Shown here piece by piece: positions 1-7,828 of a DNA stretch of 40,611 bases. Each line of letters starts with the position of its first letter. The first letter of the stretch is position 1. Location of the stretch: NCBI GenBank assembly GCA_022822275.1, contig JAJEBZ010000196.1:1-40611 (forward strand), given 5' to 3'. A model generated the notes under the pieces. That model ran no database searches. It saw nothing but the letters and a program-made list of their open reading frames with translations, and had not been told where the DNA came from. A program made the position numbers and the translations under genes. The DNA comes from Candidatus Poribacteria bacterium (GTDB taxonomy: Bacteria > Poribacteria > WGA-4E > WGA-3G).

Positions 1-728
1 ACCATGCAAATTTTACACTTGGAAGATACGTACACCGCATTGTGGAGCACGTCGATAAAACTTTTGATGGCCCCTTTAAATGTCCCTTGAGCAAGGACGT
101 AGCAAAAGTTAAATATAATCAGTGTATCGGTTGGGTTACTCCTCACAAGATATCTTAATAACTCAGGGACTACTTCGTATTTTTGTCTTAAAGTGATATT
201 CTGAAAATATGGAACACTATTACCAATAGGACTATTCCTATTGATTTCTGATGCTTGATCAAGCATGCTTTTTGCTATATCAATACCTATATAAGTAACA
301 TCGGGTTTACTCAGGGCATTCCACAACGCAATACCTGAAGTTAAAGGACCGCAACCATAGTCAACAAAAATTATGTGATTGCTTTCTGATACTTGTTTAT
401 GTTGCATAAGATATTTGCTATATATGTGATAACTACTATAAAGATGCATATTCATGTAATAGGCACAGTAAAATAACACTTTCTCTCTTGGAGAAAAATT
501 CCCGAAATGTGGATCAACGGATTGAATATCAAAATTGGTACTTCCTCTTTTCAAAATATTCTGTTGCAGATTATTAATAGTAGTGTAATCAGGTCTAGGT
601 GACTCGAACAGAAGTACTACATCCGGCTTCGCGTCTCTAAATGGTTGGATAATCTGCAACTTCAATAATTCTCGGAGGTTGTCGCTAGGCCTGTAGCAAT
701 TATCATCGTAGCAATGTATATAGGACAT
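1..728 (-). CDS. SAM-dependent methyltransferase-like protein, C-terminus cut by window edge
   Basis: The minus strand stays open for 242 codons from an ATG at 726-728 to the window edge, so the gene is partial and its 3' end is missing. An AAAGGG Shine-Dalgarno lies 8 nt upstream. The product starts MSYIHCYDDNCYRPSDN. Near residues 135-150 it carries IIFVDYGCGPLTSG, a class I methyltransferase motif I, followed about 20 residues later by VTYIGIDIAKSML, the usual acidic motif II strand. Later residues (DTLIIFNFCYVLAQG) resemble the motif IV strand. The substrate cannot be read. It lies 167 nt downstream of a DNA methyltransferase on the same strand, but the SAM motif argues against it being the matching restriction enzyme. 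The gene is AT-rich. Confidence is good for a coding gene and moderate for the methyltransferase fold. Confidence 0.7.
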   Translation of the reverse strand, partial: MSYIHCYDDNCYRPSDNLRELLKLQIIQPFRDAKPDVVLLFESPRPDYTTINNLQQNILKRGSTNFDIQSVDPHFGNFSPREKVLFYCAYYMNMHLYSSYHIYSKYLMQHKQVSESNHIIFVDYGCGPLTSGIALWNALSKPDVTYIGIDIAKSMLDQASEINRNSPIGNSVPYFQNITLRQKYEVVPELLRYLVRSNPTDTLIIFNFCYVLAQGTFKGAIKSFIDVLHNAVYVSSKCKICM

Positions 729-895
729 GTTGAGGCCCTTTCAGCATAGCAGATAGACTACTATACGGCAAATAGTGCAGGAACATTTTGTCTGTTTAAA
801 GTTTATCAAGTGGATATAGGATTTAACAAACTCAACCTATACGTAAATACAAAAAGAAAATGTATCTATATTTAAATTTTACTGTATATTATCGC

Positions 896-1873
896 CTAAT
901 TCAAGCAAGAATTGTTTGTTATCAAATCTAATGGCAATTGAACAGCCCGTTCTTTTCCTGTCGGTTCGTGGATCGGTTTCCCGAGCGGGCGTAGCGGCAA
1001 TTCGCCATCGGCGAACTTCTGTATCCGTTCACGCGTAATCTCAATATAGTTTGAATCGAGTTCCGCTGCAATTACTTTACGGTCATGCTGCAAGGCAGCA
1101 ATAATCGTTGATCCGACGCCACAATACGGATCTAAAACGATTCCCTCAGGCTGCGTAAGTGCCAACACACACCGTTGAACTAATTCCACTGGAAACTGGC
1201 ACGGATGTTCAGTTTTTTCTGGATGATTCGCTTTTACGTTTGGAATATCCCACACACCATCTTCCCAGTCATGTGTCACTACATCCCATACATCAGAAGG
1301 GTTTTTACCGAGTGGATTTCCTGAAAGTTGCCCCTTTTTTGGTCCTTTGAAATACCGTTTTCCAGGATATTTAGCGGGTACTCGCACAGGATCAAGATTG
1401 AAAATATAATCGTCAGTTTTCGAAAACCATAGGATCACTTCATACCTACCTGAAAAACGATTTTTACAATGTAAACCGTGATTAAAACGCCAGATAATCC
1501 TATTCCGTAGTTTTAAACCAAACCTTTTGAAAATGTCATAGTAGTAAATATCAAGCGGAAAGACCTCACCCTTTGCAACATAATTGCCTACTTGCCAACA
1601 CAGATTTCCGGTATCCGCAAGCACCCTAACCAGCTCAACTATGACAGGCTCCTGATTTTTTAGATATGCAGGTAAAGACATTTTTTTCTCATATTTTTTT
1701 CCCAAATTGTATGGTGGAGATGTGATCACCAAATCTACGGAACTTGAGGGTATTTCCTTTAGTAGATCACTACAATTTCCATTAAAAAGAACAACTTCTG
1801 TATTAGCGTTGTACTTGTCTGAAATTAATACCTGACGTTTTACAAAGTCAAATGTCTCTTTTATTACACTCAT
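896..1873 (-). CDS. Beta-class site-specific DNA methyltransferase (N4-cytosine or N6-adenine)
   Basis: A 325-residue DNA amino-methyltransferase. The catalytic motif IV TSPPY (residues 51-55) precedes the SAM-binding motif I, DPYCGVGST (248-256). That order, IV then target-recognition region then I, defines the beta class. TSPPY rather than DPPY is more common in N4-cytosine enzymes, but this is only a tendency. HPEKTEHPCQFPVEL (217-231) is the conserved stretch before motif I. The ATG at 1873 has AAGGA 9 nt upstream. No restriction endonuclease gene is visible on either side: the upstream neighbour on this strand is an enolase-superfamily gene and the downstream one is another methyltransferase-like gene. 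It may be an orphan methylase or the inner part of a modification locus that continues beyond the left edge. Confidence 0.92.
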   Translation of the reverse strand: MSVIKETFDFVKRQVLISDKYNANTEVVLFNGNCSDLLKEIPSSSVDLVITSPPYNLGKKYEKKMSLPAYLKNQEPVIVELVRVLADTGNLCWQVGNYVAKGEVFPLDIYYYDIFKRFGLKLRNRIIWRFNHGLHCKNRFSGRYEVILWFSKTDDYIFNLDPVRVPAKYPGKRYFKGPKKGQLSGNPLGKNPSDVWDVVTHDWEDGVWDIPNVKANHPEKTEHPCQFPVELVQRCVLALTQPEGIVLDPYCGVGSTIIAALQHDRKVIAAELDSNYIEITRERIQKFADGELPLRPLGKPIHEPTGKERAVQLPLDLITNNSCLN

Positions 1874-1935
1874 CTTGCTTTTTCCTTGTTTGGTTTGTGG
1901 ATAAATTCAAAATTAAACAGAAATATATTCCTACT

Positions 1936-3069
1936 TTACCAATTTGTATAAGAACCGTCATCACGTTGATAACCGACTGGTGGTGAGAAATCTGGTTTCG
2001 TCACGTTTGTGAGTGCATCTTCGTTGAATTCAATGCCGAGTCCCGGAGATTCAGGTGGCAGGAGATAACCGGATTCATAAGGCACTTGAACCGGAAAGAC
2101 ATCGGTCAGTGAGGACATGGGGGCACGCGGAAGTTCTTGTACACCAACAAGCGATGACGCTAAACAGAGATGCAAACACGCTGCGGTGGAGACAGGACCA
2201 AGCGGGTTGTGTGGGGCAAGATGGATGTAATGCGTTTCACACCATCCAGCGATTTTCCGTGCTTCTGTCAAACCACCTGCTATGCATAGGTCAACGCGGC
2301 AATAGTCCAATAGGTCTTCTTCTATGACTTCTCGAAAACGCCACTTGCTGTCAAATTGTTCACCGACTGCAATTGGAACAGAGGTCTGTTGTCGTAGCCG
2401 TCTTAGACTTGCAGGATTTTCGCTTCTCAGTGGGTCTTCAATAAAAAATGGATTGTAGGGTTCAACCTTTTTACAAAACTCAAGACTATCTGCTGGGTCA
2501 AGACGGGTATGTACATCAACAAGAATGTTTATCTCATTACCTAATGCTTCTCTAACTGCTTCAACTTGCTGGATACCGTACTGAATGGCGCGTTTAGGTT
2601 CAAATGTTCCGGTCCCCGCGCCATCTGCCAAACCCCATCGTGCGAATTTCCATCCAGCATCGTGTGTTTTTCGGCAACTTTCAACGAGTGCTTCAACAGA
2701 ACCTCCACCATTGTGTGGATAGCAGACAATTTTGTCCCGCGTGCGTCCACCCAGCAGTTCATAGACAGGAACATTCAATGCTTTTCCCTTGATGTCCCAC
2801 AATGCTATGTCTACTGCACTAACGGCAGCGGATTGAACGACACCACCAGGGAAAAAACCACCGCGAAACATGACTTGCCAAAGATGTTCAGTCTGAAACG
2901 GATTAGCACCGATGAGTATGGATTCAAAAGACCGCACAACCTCTGCTAAGGCAGTACCACGTCTTCTCAATCCACCTTCACCGACACCGTATATACCTGC
3001 ATCGGTTTCTACTTTGACGAAAAAATGACCTGATGATGAAACGAACGATTTGACATTGGTAATTTTCAT
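1936..3069 (-). CDS. Mandelate racemase/muconate lactonizing family protein, galactonate-dehydratase-like
   Basis: A 377-residue enolase-superfamily enzyme, probably a sugar-acid dehydratase that removes water from an aldonate through a Mg-stabilised enolate. Metal ligands are visible as D185 (ILVDVHTR), E211 (FFIEDPL) and E237 (AVGEQF). H187 and H287 (APHNPLGP) sit where the D-galactonate/D-mannonate dehydratase group has its acid/base histidines. The length is usual for the family. The start has a GGAT-type ribosome site. PhyH and Gfo/Idh/MocA genes lie just upstream on the same strand with gaps of about 45-55 nt, suggesting a catabolic operon transcribed leftwards from about 5.15 kb. The exact substrate cannot be fixed; galactonate, mannonate or another aldonate are all possible. 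Confidence 0.9.
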   Translation of the reverse strand: MKITNVKSFVSSSGHFFVKVETDAGIYGVGEGGLRRRGTALAEVVRSFESILIGANPFQTEHLWQVMFRGGFFPGGVVQSAAVSAVDIALWDIKGKALNVPVYELLGGRTRDKIVCYPHNGGGSVEALVESCRKTHDAGWKFARWGLADGAGTGTFEPKRAIQYGIQQVEAVREALGNEINILVDVHTRLDPADSLEFCKKVEPYNPFFIEDPLRSENPASLRRLRQQTSVPIAVGEQFDSKWRFREVIEEDLLDYCRVDLCIAGGLTEARKIAGWCETHYIHLAPHNPLGPVSTAACLHLCLASSLVGVQELPRAPMSSLTDVFPVQVPYESGYLLPPESPGLGIEFNEDALTNVTKPDFSPPVGYQRDDGSYTNW

Positions 3070-3113
3070 AGAATCAAATCCTCATTACTAAAAATTCATG
3101 ATAGTTCTATTAA

Positions 3114-3920
3114 CTAAACTGCATCTAAATTCGGCACATTGTCCTGACAATAAACCGGACGAAAAAGCGTCTTTCGTTTAAACGGCATCTCTTCAACATG
3201 TTTTGGGTGTGGTTCCCATCTGTGCCATTTGTTGCCAACTGTGTTATAGCAGTTAAAGATAGCAACACGGTCATATTCTTCGTCTGTCCATTTTGCCCCC
3301 GTATGCGTAATTGCCTCAGTGAAAACCAACATGGAACCTGCAGGACAGCTATAGTCCTCCCATAATGGTGAGTTTCGGTCTGCAGTTGACTTTGGTGCCG
3401 GAAATGCTCCTTTGTGGCTGCCTGTCAGGAACATTGTGCCGCCGCCACCTTCTTTCACAGGATTGAGTTCCCAGACAACGCGCGTCAAACCACTGTGTGC
3501 TCTGTCGTGATGTAGATGGTAGGTGTGTGAATTGCCGGGGAAATTGAGCATGCCGCGTCCACCGTGTGGGCGGAAGTTGTCATGTCCGTTACCACGAATC
3601 GTAAGGAAAGTGCCTTCCAAACGAAAACCGTAGCAGTTCTCGTTAGCATATCCAGAGGTCAAAAACTCGTTCATATATCCGAGTACAACTGGGTGATCAG
3701 TAAGCGATTCTAATGGACCACCAATAGATGAACGATGCTGTTCAGGAATTGATTGCGCGTCCTGTTTCAGTTGATAACAGAATTCACGCATCTCTTTAGT
3801 TACCGTTTCACTTAACACACCAGGAAACAGAAGCCATCCGCGTGTATCAAAGAGAAAACGTTGTTCTTCTGTAAGTGGAATCGGTGGTAAATTGTCAGCA
3901 TTTGTTGTAGGATTTGGCAT
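3114..3920 (-). CDS. Phytanoyl-CoA dioxygenase (PhyH) family protein
   Basis: A 268-residue Fe(II)/2-oxoglutarate-dependent oxygenase of the PhyH family. The iron facial triad is visible as H137-x-D139 (HLHHDR) and H206 (AITHTGA), and R218 (EEYDRVAIF) is placed to bind 2-oxoglutarate. GTMFLTGSHKG (161-171) is the typical strand between them. Family members hydroxylate lipids, osmolytes or natural products, and the sequence does not say which. It sits between the enolase-superfamily gene and a Gfo/Idh/MocA gene on the same strand, with short gaps, so oxidation of a shared catabolic intermediate is plausible. It is one of three divergent PhyH genes in the window. Confidence 0.9.
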   Translation of the reverse strand: MPNPTTNADNLPPIPLTEEQRFLFDTRGWLLFPGVLSETVTKEMREFCYQLKQDAQSIPEQHRSSIGGPLESLTDHPVVLGYMNEFLTSGYANENCYGFRLEGTFLTIRGNGHDNFRPHGGRGMLNFPGNSHTYHLHHDRAHSGLTRVVWELNPVKEGGGGTMFLTGSHKGAFPAPKSTADRNSPLWEDYSCPAGSMLVFTEAITHTGAKWTDEEYDRVAIFNCYNTVGNKWHRWEPHPKHVEEMPFKRKTLFRPVYCQDNVPNLDAV

Positions 3921-3976
3921 AATTTTCTCTCACTTTTTGATTACACCTTATAGTAAAAACTAATTGTCAATGTAGA

Positions 3977-5149
3977 TTAATTTCCGTATAGGCGTTCATT
4001 TTCTAACGATAACCAAGAGCCATAATCACGTGGCATCTCTTTCAGTGGACCAAGTCCATTTTCCTTACGCCATCGTAATAAGGGGTGTTCTCTATTTTTC
4101 TGAGGAAGTTCAACTCTTGTCCCATAAATAGCAGACTCAAAGACACCCATCAAAATCTCAATTACATGTCGTCCCTCTTCGCCGCTGCATTCATGGTCTC
4201 TGTTTTCGTCCAGTGCATTCACATATTCGTCAACGAGGCAGTAATCGTCTGCGTTTGTCCCTTTACTATTATCGAAATGTTCAGGATAGATGGGTGTAAG
4301 TTTTTCCCATCGGTCAAGATTGCCATCAGGAATAAAATGCGGTGTGGGTAACCACCATGAACCTTTCAATTCCGACCAAAGCAATCTGCCTTCACTCCCG
4401 TAGAGTTCAAGAACATAAGCATCACTACTAACTTTGGGAAAACGGTGTTGAATGAGTGTGCCTGTAACATTCCCATCAAATTGAAGTGTAGAAGTGGTAT
4501 ATTCTGCTGCGACTGTGCCCATACCTGCGGGTGAAGGCAGAACGTCCTCTGGTGTTAGTTTGCGTCCACCTGCCGTTGCTTGTGTCACAATGCTTTTACA
4601 GTGTCCACCGAAACGCAGCATATTGTTGACGACATGTGTACCGATGTTCATCAAACCGTAACCAGCGTAATATCCCTTGCCACATGCATAGATATATCGC
4701 AGTTCGCCGATTTTTCCTTCATCGAGTGCTTTTGCCACTGCCTGCATAGTGGGACTAACGCGGCGTTGATGATGCACAACCACGCGCGCGTTTTTCTCCC
4801 GTGCTTTTGCCATAATCTCGTCTGCTTGGACTAAATCCACACAAAGCGGTTTTTCTACCTCAATGTTTACGCCATGTTCAAGCACGCGCATGCAAAGCGG
4901 ATAGTGCAAATCGGTTGCTGTCGGTATTACGACAATATCAGGTTTTGTCTGCTGGATCATCTCATCTAAATCGGTGAAATGCGTTGAGACGTTCACGATT
5001 TTACCGAGTGCATCTAACCTATCTTGAAGCAGGTCACAAAGTGCTACAATCTCTGTGCGTGGGTGCGCATGATACGCTTTTGCTGCGGAAGTACCACGAC
5101 TACGACAACCTAATATGGCAACCCTATAGGCTTTCTGTTGGGTATTCAT
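3977..5149 (-). CDS. Gfo/Idh/MocA family NAD(P)-dependent oxidoreductase
   Basis: A 390-residue sugar or sugar-derivative dehydrogenase. The N-terminal Rossmann domain begins YRVAILGCRSRGTSA (8-22), a GxxxxG variant of the dinucleotide loop, and the EKP motif is at residues 99-101 (EVEKPLC). The lysine of EKP is the usual catalytic lysine. The C-terminal alpha/beta domain contains NIGTHVVNNMLRFGG, the region that carries the active-site histidine in this family. It is the first gene of the leftward cluster with PhyH and the enolase-superfamily enzyme. Upstream are a promoter-sized gap and the MITE-like repeat at 5276-5542. The substrate is unknown; inositol, glucose-fructose and related polyols are typical of the family. 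Confidence 0.92.
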   Translation of the reverse strand: MNTQQKAYRVAILGCRSRGTSAAKAYHAHPRTEIVALCDLLQDRLDALGKIVNVSTHFTDLDEMIQQTKPDIVVIPTATDLHYPLCMRVLEHGVNIEVEKPLCVDLVQADEIMAKAREKNARVVVHHQRRVSPTMQAVAKALDEGKIGELRYIYACGKGYYAGYGLMNIGTHVVNNMLRFGGHCKSIVTQATAGGRKLTPEDVLPSPAGMGTVAAEYTTSTLQFDGNVTGTLIQHRFPKVSSDAYVLELYGSEGRLLWSELKGSWWLPTPHFIPDGNLDRWEKLTPIYPEHFDNSKGTNADDYCLVDEYVNALDENRDHECSGEEGRHVIEILMGVFESAIYGTRVELPQKNREHPLLRWRKENGLGPLKEMPRDYGSWLSLENERLYGN

Positions 5150-5275
5150 TCAATTCTACTTCTATTCAGGAAATAAACCTATTTTTATTGCTATTCTCCA
5201 AATGTGCCAAATATAGAACTTCTTTATCGTTTAATGGTAACCTATTTTATCTATACAGTCAAGTTTTATTCTGAT

Positions 5276-5542
5276 GGGGTGTGTAAAGTTTTTGTCACTA
5301 ATAAGTGTCAATTTAGGAATTTCATATTTCCTTTGTGTGCGGAATCGCGAATTACGCGGAGTGCGCGGATAAGATACCAGCCTAAGATCGCATGGGAGCG
5401 GATAAGTGTTCTCTAAGCAATACGATTATATGCAGAGGTCTTATCCGCGTCTTCCGTGAAATCCGGGGAATGCCATAAGGAAACCTTCATACCGTTGATT
5501 TGGTGATTCTGACAAAAAAGGTGCTAAAACTTTGCACGCCCC
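5276..5542. repeat. 267-bp MITE-like repeat with terminal inverted repeats and TGAT flanks
   Basis: The ends are imperfect inverted repeats. The left end reads GGGGTGTGTAAAGTTTTTG and the right end, read on the other strand, reads GGGGCGTGCAAAGTTTTAG (16 of the first 18 positions agree). TGAT occurs immediately outside both ends (5272-5275 and 5543-5546), as a target-site duplication would. Inside is a perfect 11-bp inverted pair, CGCGGATAAGA (5364-5374) with TCTTATCCGCG (5439-5449). There is no plausible gene. About 150 bp of the interior matches the reverse complement of 40361-40533. The right part shares a GAATGCCATAA and TACCGTTGATT block with 26.9 kb. Confidence 0.65.
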
Positions 5543-5554
5543 TGATGTTATTAT

Positions 5555-5584
5555 TTGACATTTCTCAATATTTAACGTTACAAT
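5555..5584 (+). promoter_or_regulatory. Sigma70-type promoter for the lipoprotein gene
   Basis: TTGACA (5555-5560) and TACAAT (5579-5584) are separated by 18 bp, a good housekeeping-sigma match. The site lies 12 bp outside the right end of the MITE-like repeat and about 57 bp before the chosen ATG at 5641. It would give a 5' leader of roughly 50 nt. Confidence 0.55.
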
Positions 5585-5640
5585 GTTATAAATAAAATAT
5601 AATAATATTCCTTTTGAAAATCATATTGGAGGTGCTTGAT

Positions 5641-6252
5641 ATGCTGAATCAAAGGACACATCAGATATCCCGAAAACCATTTAATACTTTCGCACTTGTT
5701 TCGTTTTTACTTTTGGTTATGTTTGTATTTAGTTGCAAACAAAACAGGAGTGACGATTTCGTCGAATTGGATGAACCACTGAAAGATGTCTTACCGAAAA
5801 TAACGCTCATTGCACCTGAAGAGAAAGACAAAGAGGGAAAACCTTTAGAAATCACTGTAGGGAGTGAGTTTAAAGGTGATGGTGATTATTCCATTGGTGG
5901 TGGTGAAACCCATAAATTTCAGTATACATTCCTAAATCAGTATGCTGTTGAAGGAAATAAGTATATCTATGCGGTAGTTTCATATTATTGGGGTGGAAGT
6001 GGTAGTTTCTATTACCTTACTGCAATTGATAAAACGACCCTAAAAAGCGTAAGTCAATTTCTTCTCGGTGATCGCGTGAAGATTGAAAGCGTAGGATTCA
6101 AAATGGATCCGTCCGACACTGTTTCTGTCAGCTACAAGGAGAGGGAAACAGGGACTCCAATGGCTTCACCCCCAGACAAACTTGTGGAAATGGACTTTGT
6201 CATGCATGAGAATCAGTTAACGGACGTTAAATTTGTTGAAGACAACAAATAG
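5641..6252 (+). CDS. Putative lipoprotein of unknown function
   Basis: I do not recognise the family. The start is set at the ATG at 5641 because GGAGGT lies 7 nt upstream; a longer open frame from a TTG at 5614 has no such site. The 203-residue product starts with a charged stretch, then the hydrophobic run FALVSFLLLVMFVFSC at about residues 24-39. The FSC end is a lipobox, so the mature protein should be lipid-anchored at that cysteine. The rest is a hydrophilic, beta-rich domain with a Gly-rich stretch (GDGDYSIGGGETH) and aromatic strands (YAVVSYYWGGSGSFYYL). It stands alone on the plus strand between two minus-strand catabolic genes and converges on the next PhyH gene with a 30-nt gap. 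No terminator is evident in that gap. Confidence 0.75.
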   Translation: MLNQRTHQISRKPFNTFALVSFLLLVMFVFSCKQNRSDDFVELDEPLKDVLPKITLIAPEEKDKEGKPLEITVGSEFKGDGDYSIGGGETHKFQYTFLNQYAVEGNKYIYAVVSYYWGGSGSFYYLTAIDKTTLKSVSQFLLGDRVKIESVGFKMDPSDTVSVSYKERETGTPMASPPDKLVEMDFVMHENQLTDVKFVEDNK

Positions 6253-6282
6253 ATAATTCACTGCAACGTTTAGTCTGTATTA

Positions 6283-7140
6283 TTACTCTGATTCTGGAAT
6301 AGGTATTACATCGTGTTCAATTTGGTCAACTTTGCCGGGGTAGGTTTTTCCGCGAATCCACATCATAGGGCGTTTTGACATGTCAACATTCGGTCTTGCC
6401 CATTCTGCTGTTGCGGTCATATAGTGTGCGACATTAGCGCGTCTGAAGCGTTGACTGTGGTTATCAGTGCTTTTGTGAAGCAGCCCGTTGTCAAACCATA
6501 TAACAGCACCGGCTGGTACTTCTACTGCCACACCATCTTCGTCGCGGGCACCGCGGGCAAGTTTGAACTCTCCCTGTTGCGGACCTTCAAGGTCATAATG
6601 GTCATATATCTTGCCTTTGTGGCTACCGGGTATAACATATAGACAACCGTTATCACGATCTGCATCATCAATAGCAGTCCAAGTACCGACCGTCTTGTCG
6701 GTCTTAAACGCGTGGTTGAAATACCATCTATCTTGATGCCATGGAAAACCTAAACCAATCTCAGGAGCTTTCCAAATATACAGATTATTGAGTCCGACAA
6801 TATCTGGACCGATTAAGTCAATGACGGGGCCCACTAAACGAGGATCACGTGTTCTGGCAAGGAAATCCCGATTATAGCAACTTGCATGATGTATCTTATG
6901 CATGGCATGTATACCCGTTTTTTCTACTTCTCCTTCCAGGACTAACGCGTTCTGATTAATATGTGATGCTGGAAAGGGGATTTTTCCAACAGCAATGTCA
7001 TCAGCAATTTGACGTAACACATCGTTTTCTTCTTTTGTGAATACATCAATACGAACAAAGTATCCGTTGTCATTCCAATGGGCAAGTTCGTCAGCAGTCA
7101 GTTTATACTTTCTGTCCTCTCCTGTTGTCTTTGTGTTCAT
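6283..7140 (-). CDS. Phytanoyl-CoA dioxygenase (PhyH) family protein
   Basis: A 285-residue Fe(II)/2-oxoglutarate oxygenase. The iron ligands are H135-Q-D137 (FPWHQDRWYF) and H222 (NGLLHKSTDNH), and an Arg near residues 231-234 (QRFRRANV) is placed for 2-oxoglutarate binding. CLYVIPGSHKG (166-176) is the family core strand. The HQD form and the WTAIDDADRDNGCL stretch differ from the PhyH at 3.1-3.9 kb, so the two are not recent duplicates. The ATG has GGAG 5 nt upstream. It is transcribed away from the Rieske gene; the two share the 220-bp gap at 7141-7360. The substrate is unknown. Confidence 0.92.
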   Translation of the reverse strand: MNTKTTGEDRKYKLTADELAHWNDNGYFVRIDVFTKEENDVLRQIADDIAVGKIPFPASHINQNALVLEGEVEKTGIHAMHKIHHASCYNRDFLARTRDPRLVGPVIDLIGPDIVGLNNLYIWKAPEIGLGFPWHQDRWYFNHAFKTDKTVGTWTAIDDADRDNGCLYVIPGSHKGKIYDHYDLEGPQQGEFKLARGARDEDGVAVEVPAGAVIWFDNGLLHKSTDNHSQRFRRANVAHYMTATAEWARPNVDMSKRPMMWIRGKTYPGKVDQIEHDVIPIPESE

Positions 7141-7244
7141 AGAATCTCCATTTATGTAGATAGGTGTGTTGCTTTGATAATTTGGTTAATACTAACAAAA
7201 GAGCATAATAAAGTCAAATAATTTACACAGCAAAACAGAATTGT

Positions 7245-7252
7245 GATACAAT
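7245..7252 (+). promoter_or_regulatory. Extended -10 promoter candidate for the Rieske/cytochrome b pair
   Basis: TGATACAAT has the extended -10 form (TG, one base, then TACAAT at 7247-7252). TTTACA at 7222-7227 could serve as a -35 but the 19-bp spacing is long. It lies in the divergent gap and would give a leader of about 100 nt before the Rieske ATG. Confidence 0.35.
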
Positions 7253-7360
7253 CTATATGAGAATTTCTTTGTAATTGGATTGCTTGAATTCATTGAATAT
7301 GATGGCATATTGCATGTTGTAGGAAGGCCATGAAAATGTTTATCACAAAGGAGAAAACGG

Positions 7361-7828
7361 ATGTCAAATGAGAGTAGACGCTCTTTTTTGCAAATTGCTT
7401 CTGCTTGCCTCGGCGGGTTATTAAGTTTAGCTGCTGGCATTCCACTGATAGGTTTCGCAATCTCACCAGCATGGAAAAAAGGCGAATCCCAGTGGGTTGA
7501 CTTGGGGTTAGTAGACCGTCTCAAAGACAGTCGATTTAAAAAGGTCAATTTTACGTTCACAGCAAAGGATGGTTGGGTCAAAGCAACGAAGAAACGTTCT
7601 GTTTATGTGACCGATCTCGGGAATGGAGAGTGGAGCGTGTTTTCCAGGACATGTTCACATCTCGGTTGCCTCGTACGTTGGGACGAAAATAAAGAATCGT
7701 TCCTTTGTCCTTGCCACGGTGCTGTATTTGATAAGGACGGCGCAGTCGTTGAAGGTCCTCCGCCAGAACCATTGCAGAAACTTGAAGTCAAAGTAGAAGC
7801 GGGTGTATTGTATGTGAAGGAGGCGTAA
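7361..7828 (+). CDS. Rieske [2Fe-2S] protein of a bc/b6f-type complex, Tat-exported
   Basis: A 155-residue Rieske subunit that would pass electrons from quinol to a c-type cytochrome at the outer face of the membrane. Cluster ligands are C98 and H100 (CSHLGC) and C116 and H119 (CPCHG). C103 and C118 can form the stabilising disulfide. The N-terminus carries a twin-arginine signal, SRRSFLQ, followed by a hydrophobic anchor (about residues 11-35), so the folded cluster protein is exported by Tat and stays anchored. AAGGAG lies 7 nt before the ATG. The next gene, cytochrome b, starts at the base right after the stop codon, so the two are co-translated. No cytochrome c1 or f gene follows. Confidence 0.96.
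   Translation: MSNESRRSFLQIASACLGGLLSLAAGIPLIGFAISPAWKKGESQWVDLGLVDRLKDSRFKKVNFTFTAKDGWVKATKKRSVYVTDLGNGEWSVFSRTCSHLGCLVRWDENKESFLCPCHGAVFDKDGAVVEGPPPEPLQKLEVKVEAGVLYVKEA

Noticed and set aside
1-728. Truncated left-edge gene as the restriction enzyme matching the DNA methylase
   Set aside because: It has a SAM-binding motif I and no nuclease motif.
5614-5640. Longer TTG start for the lipoprotein gene
   Set aside because: The extension covers the GGAGGT ribosome site itself; the ATG at 5641 is correctly spaced from it.
7192-7581. Minus-strand open frame overlapping the Rieske gene start
   Set aside because: It runs antisense to a well-supported Rieske gene and has no recognisable domain.
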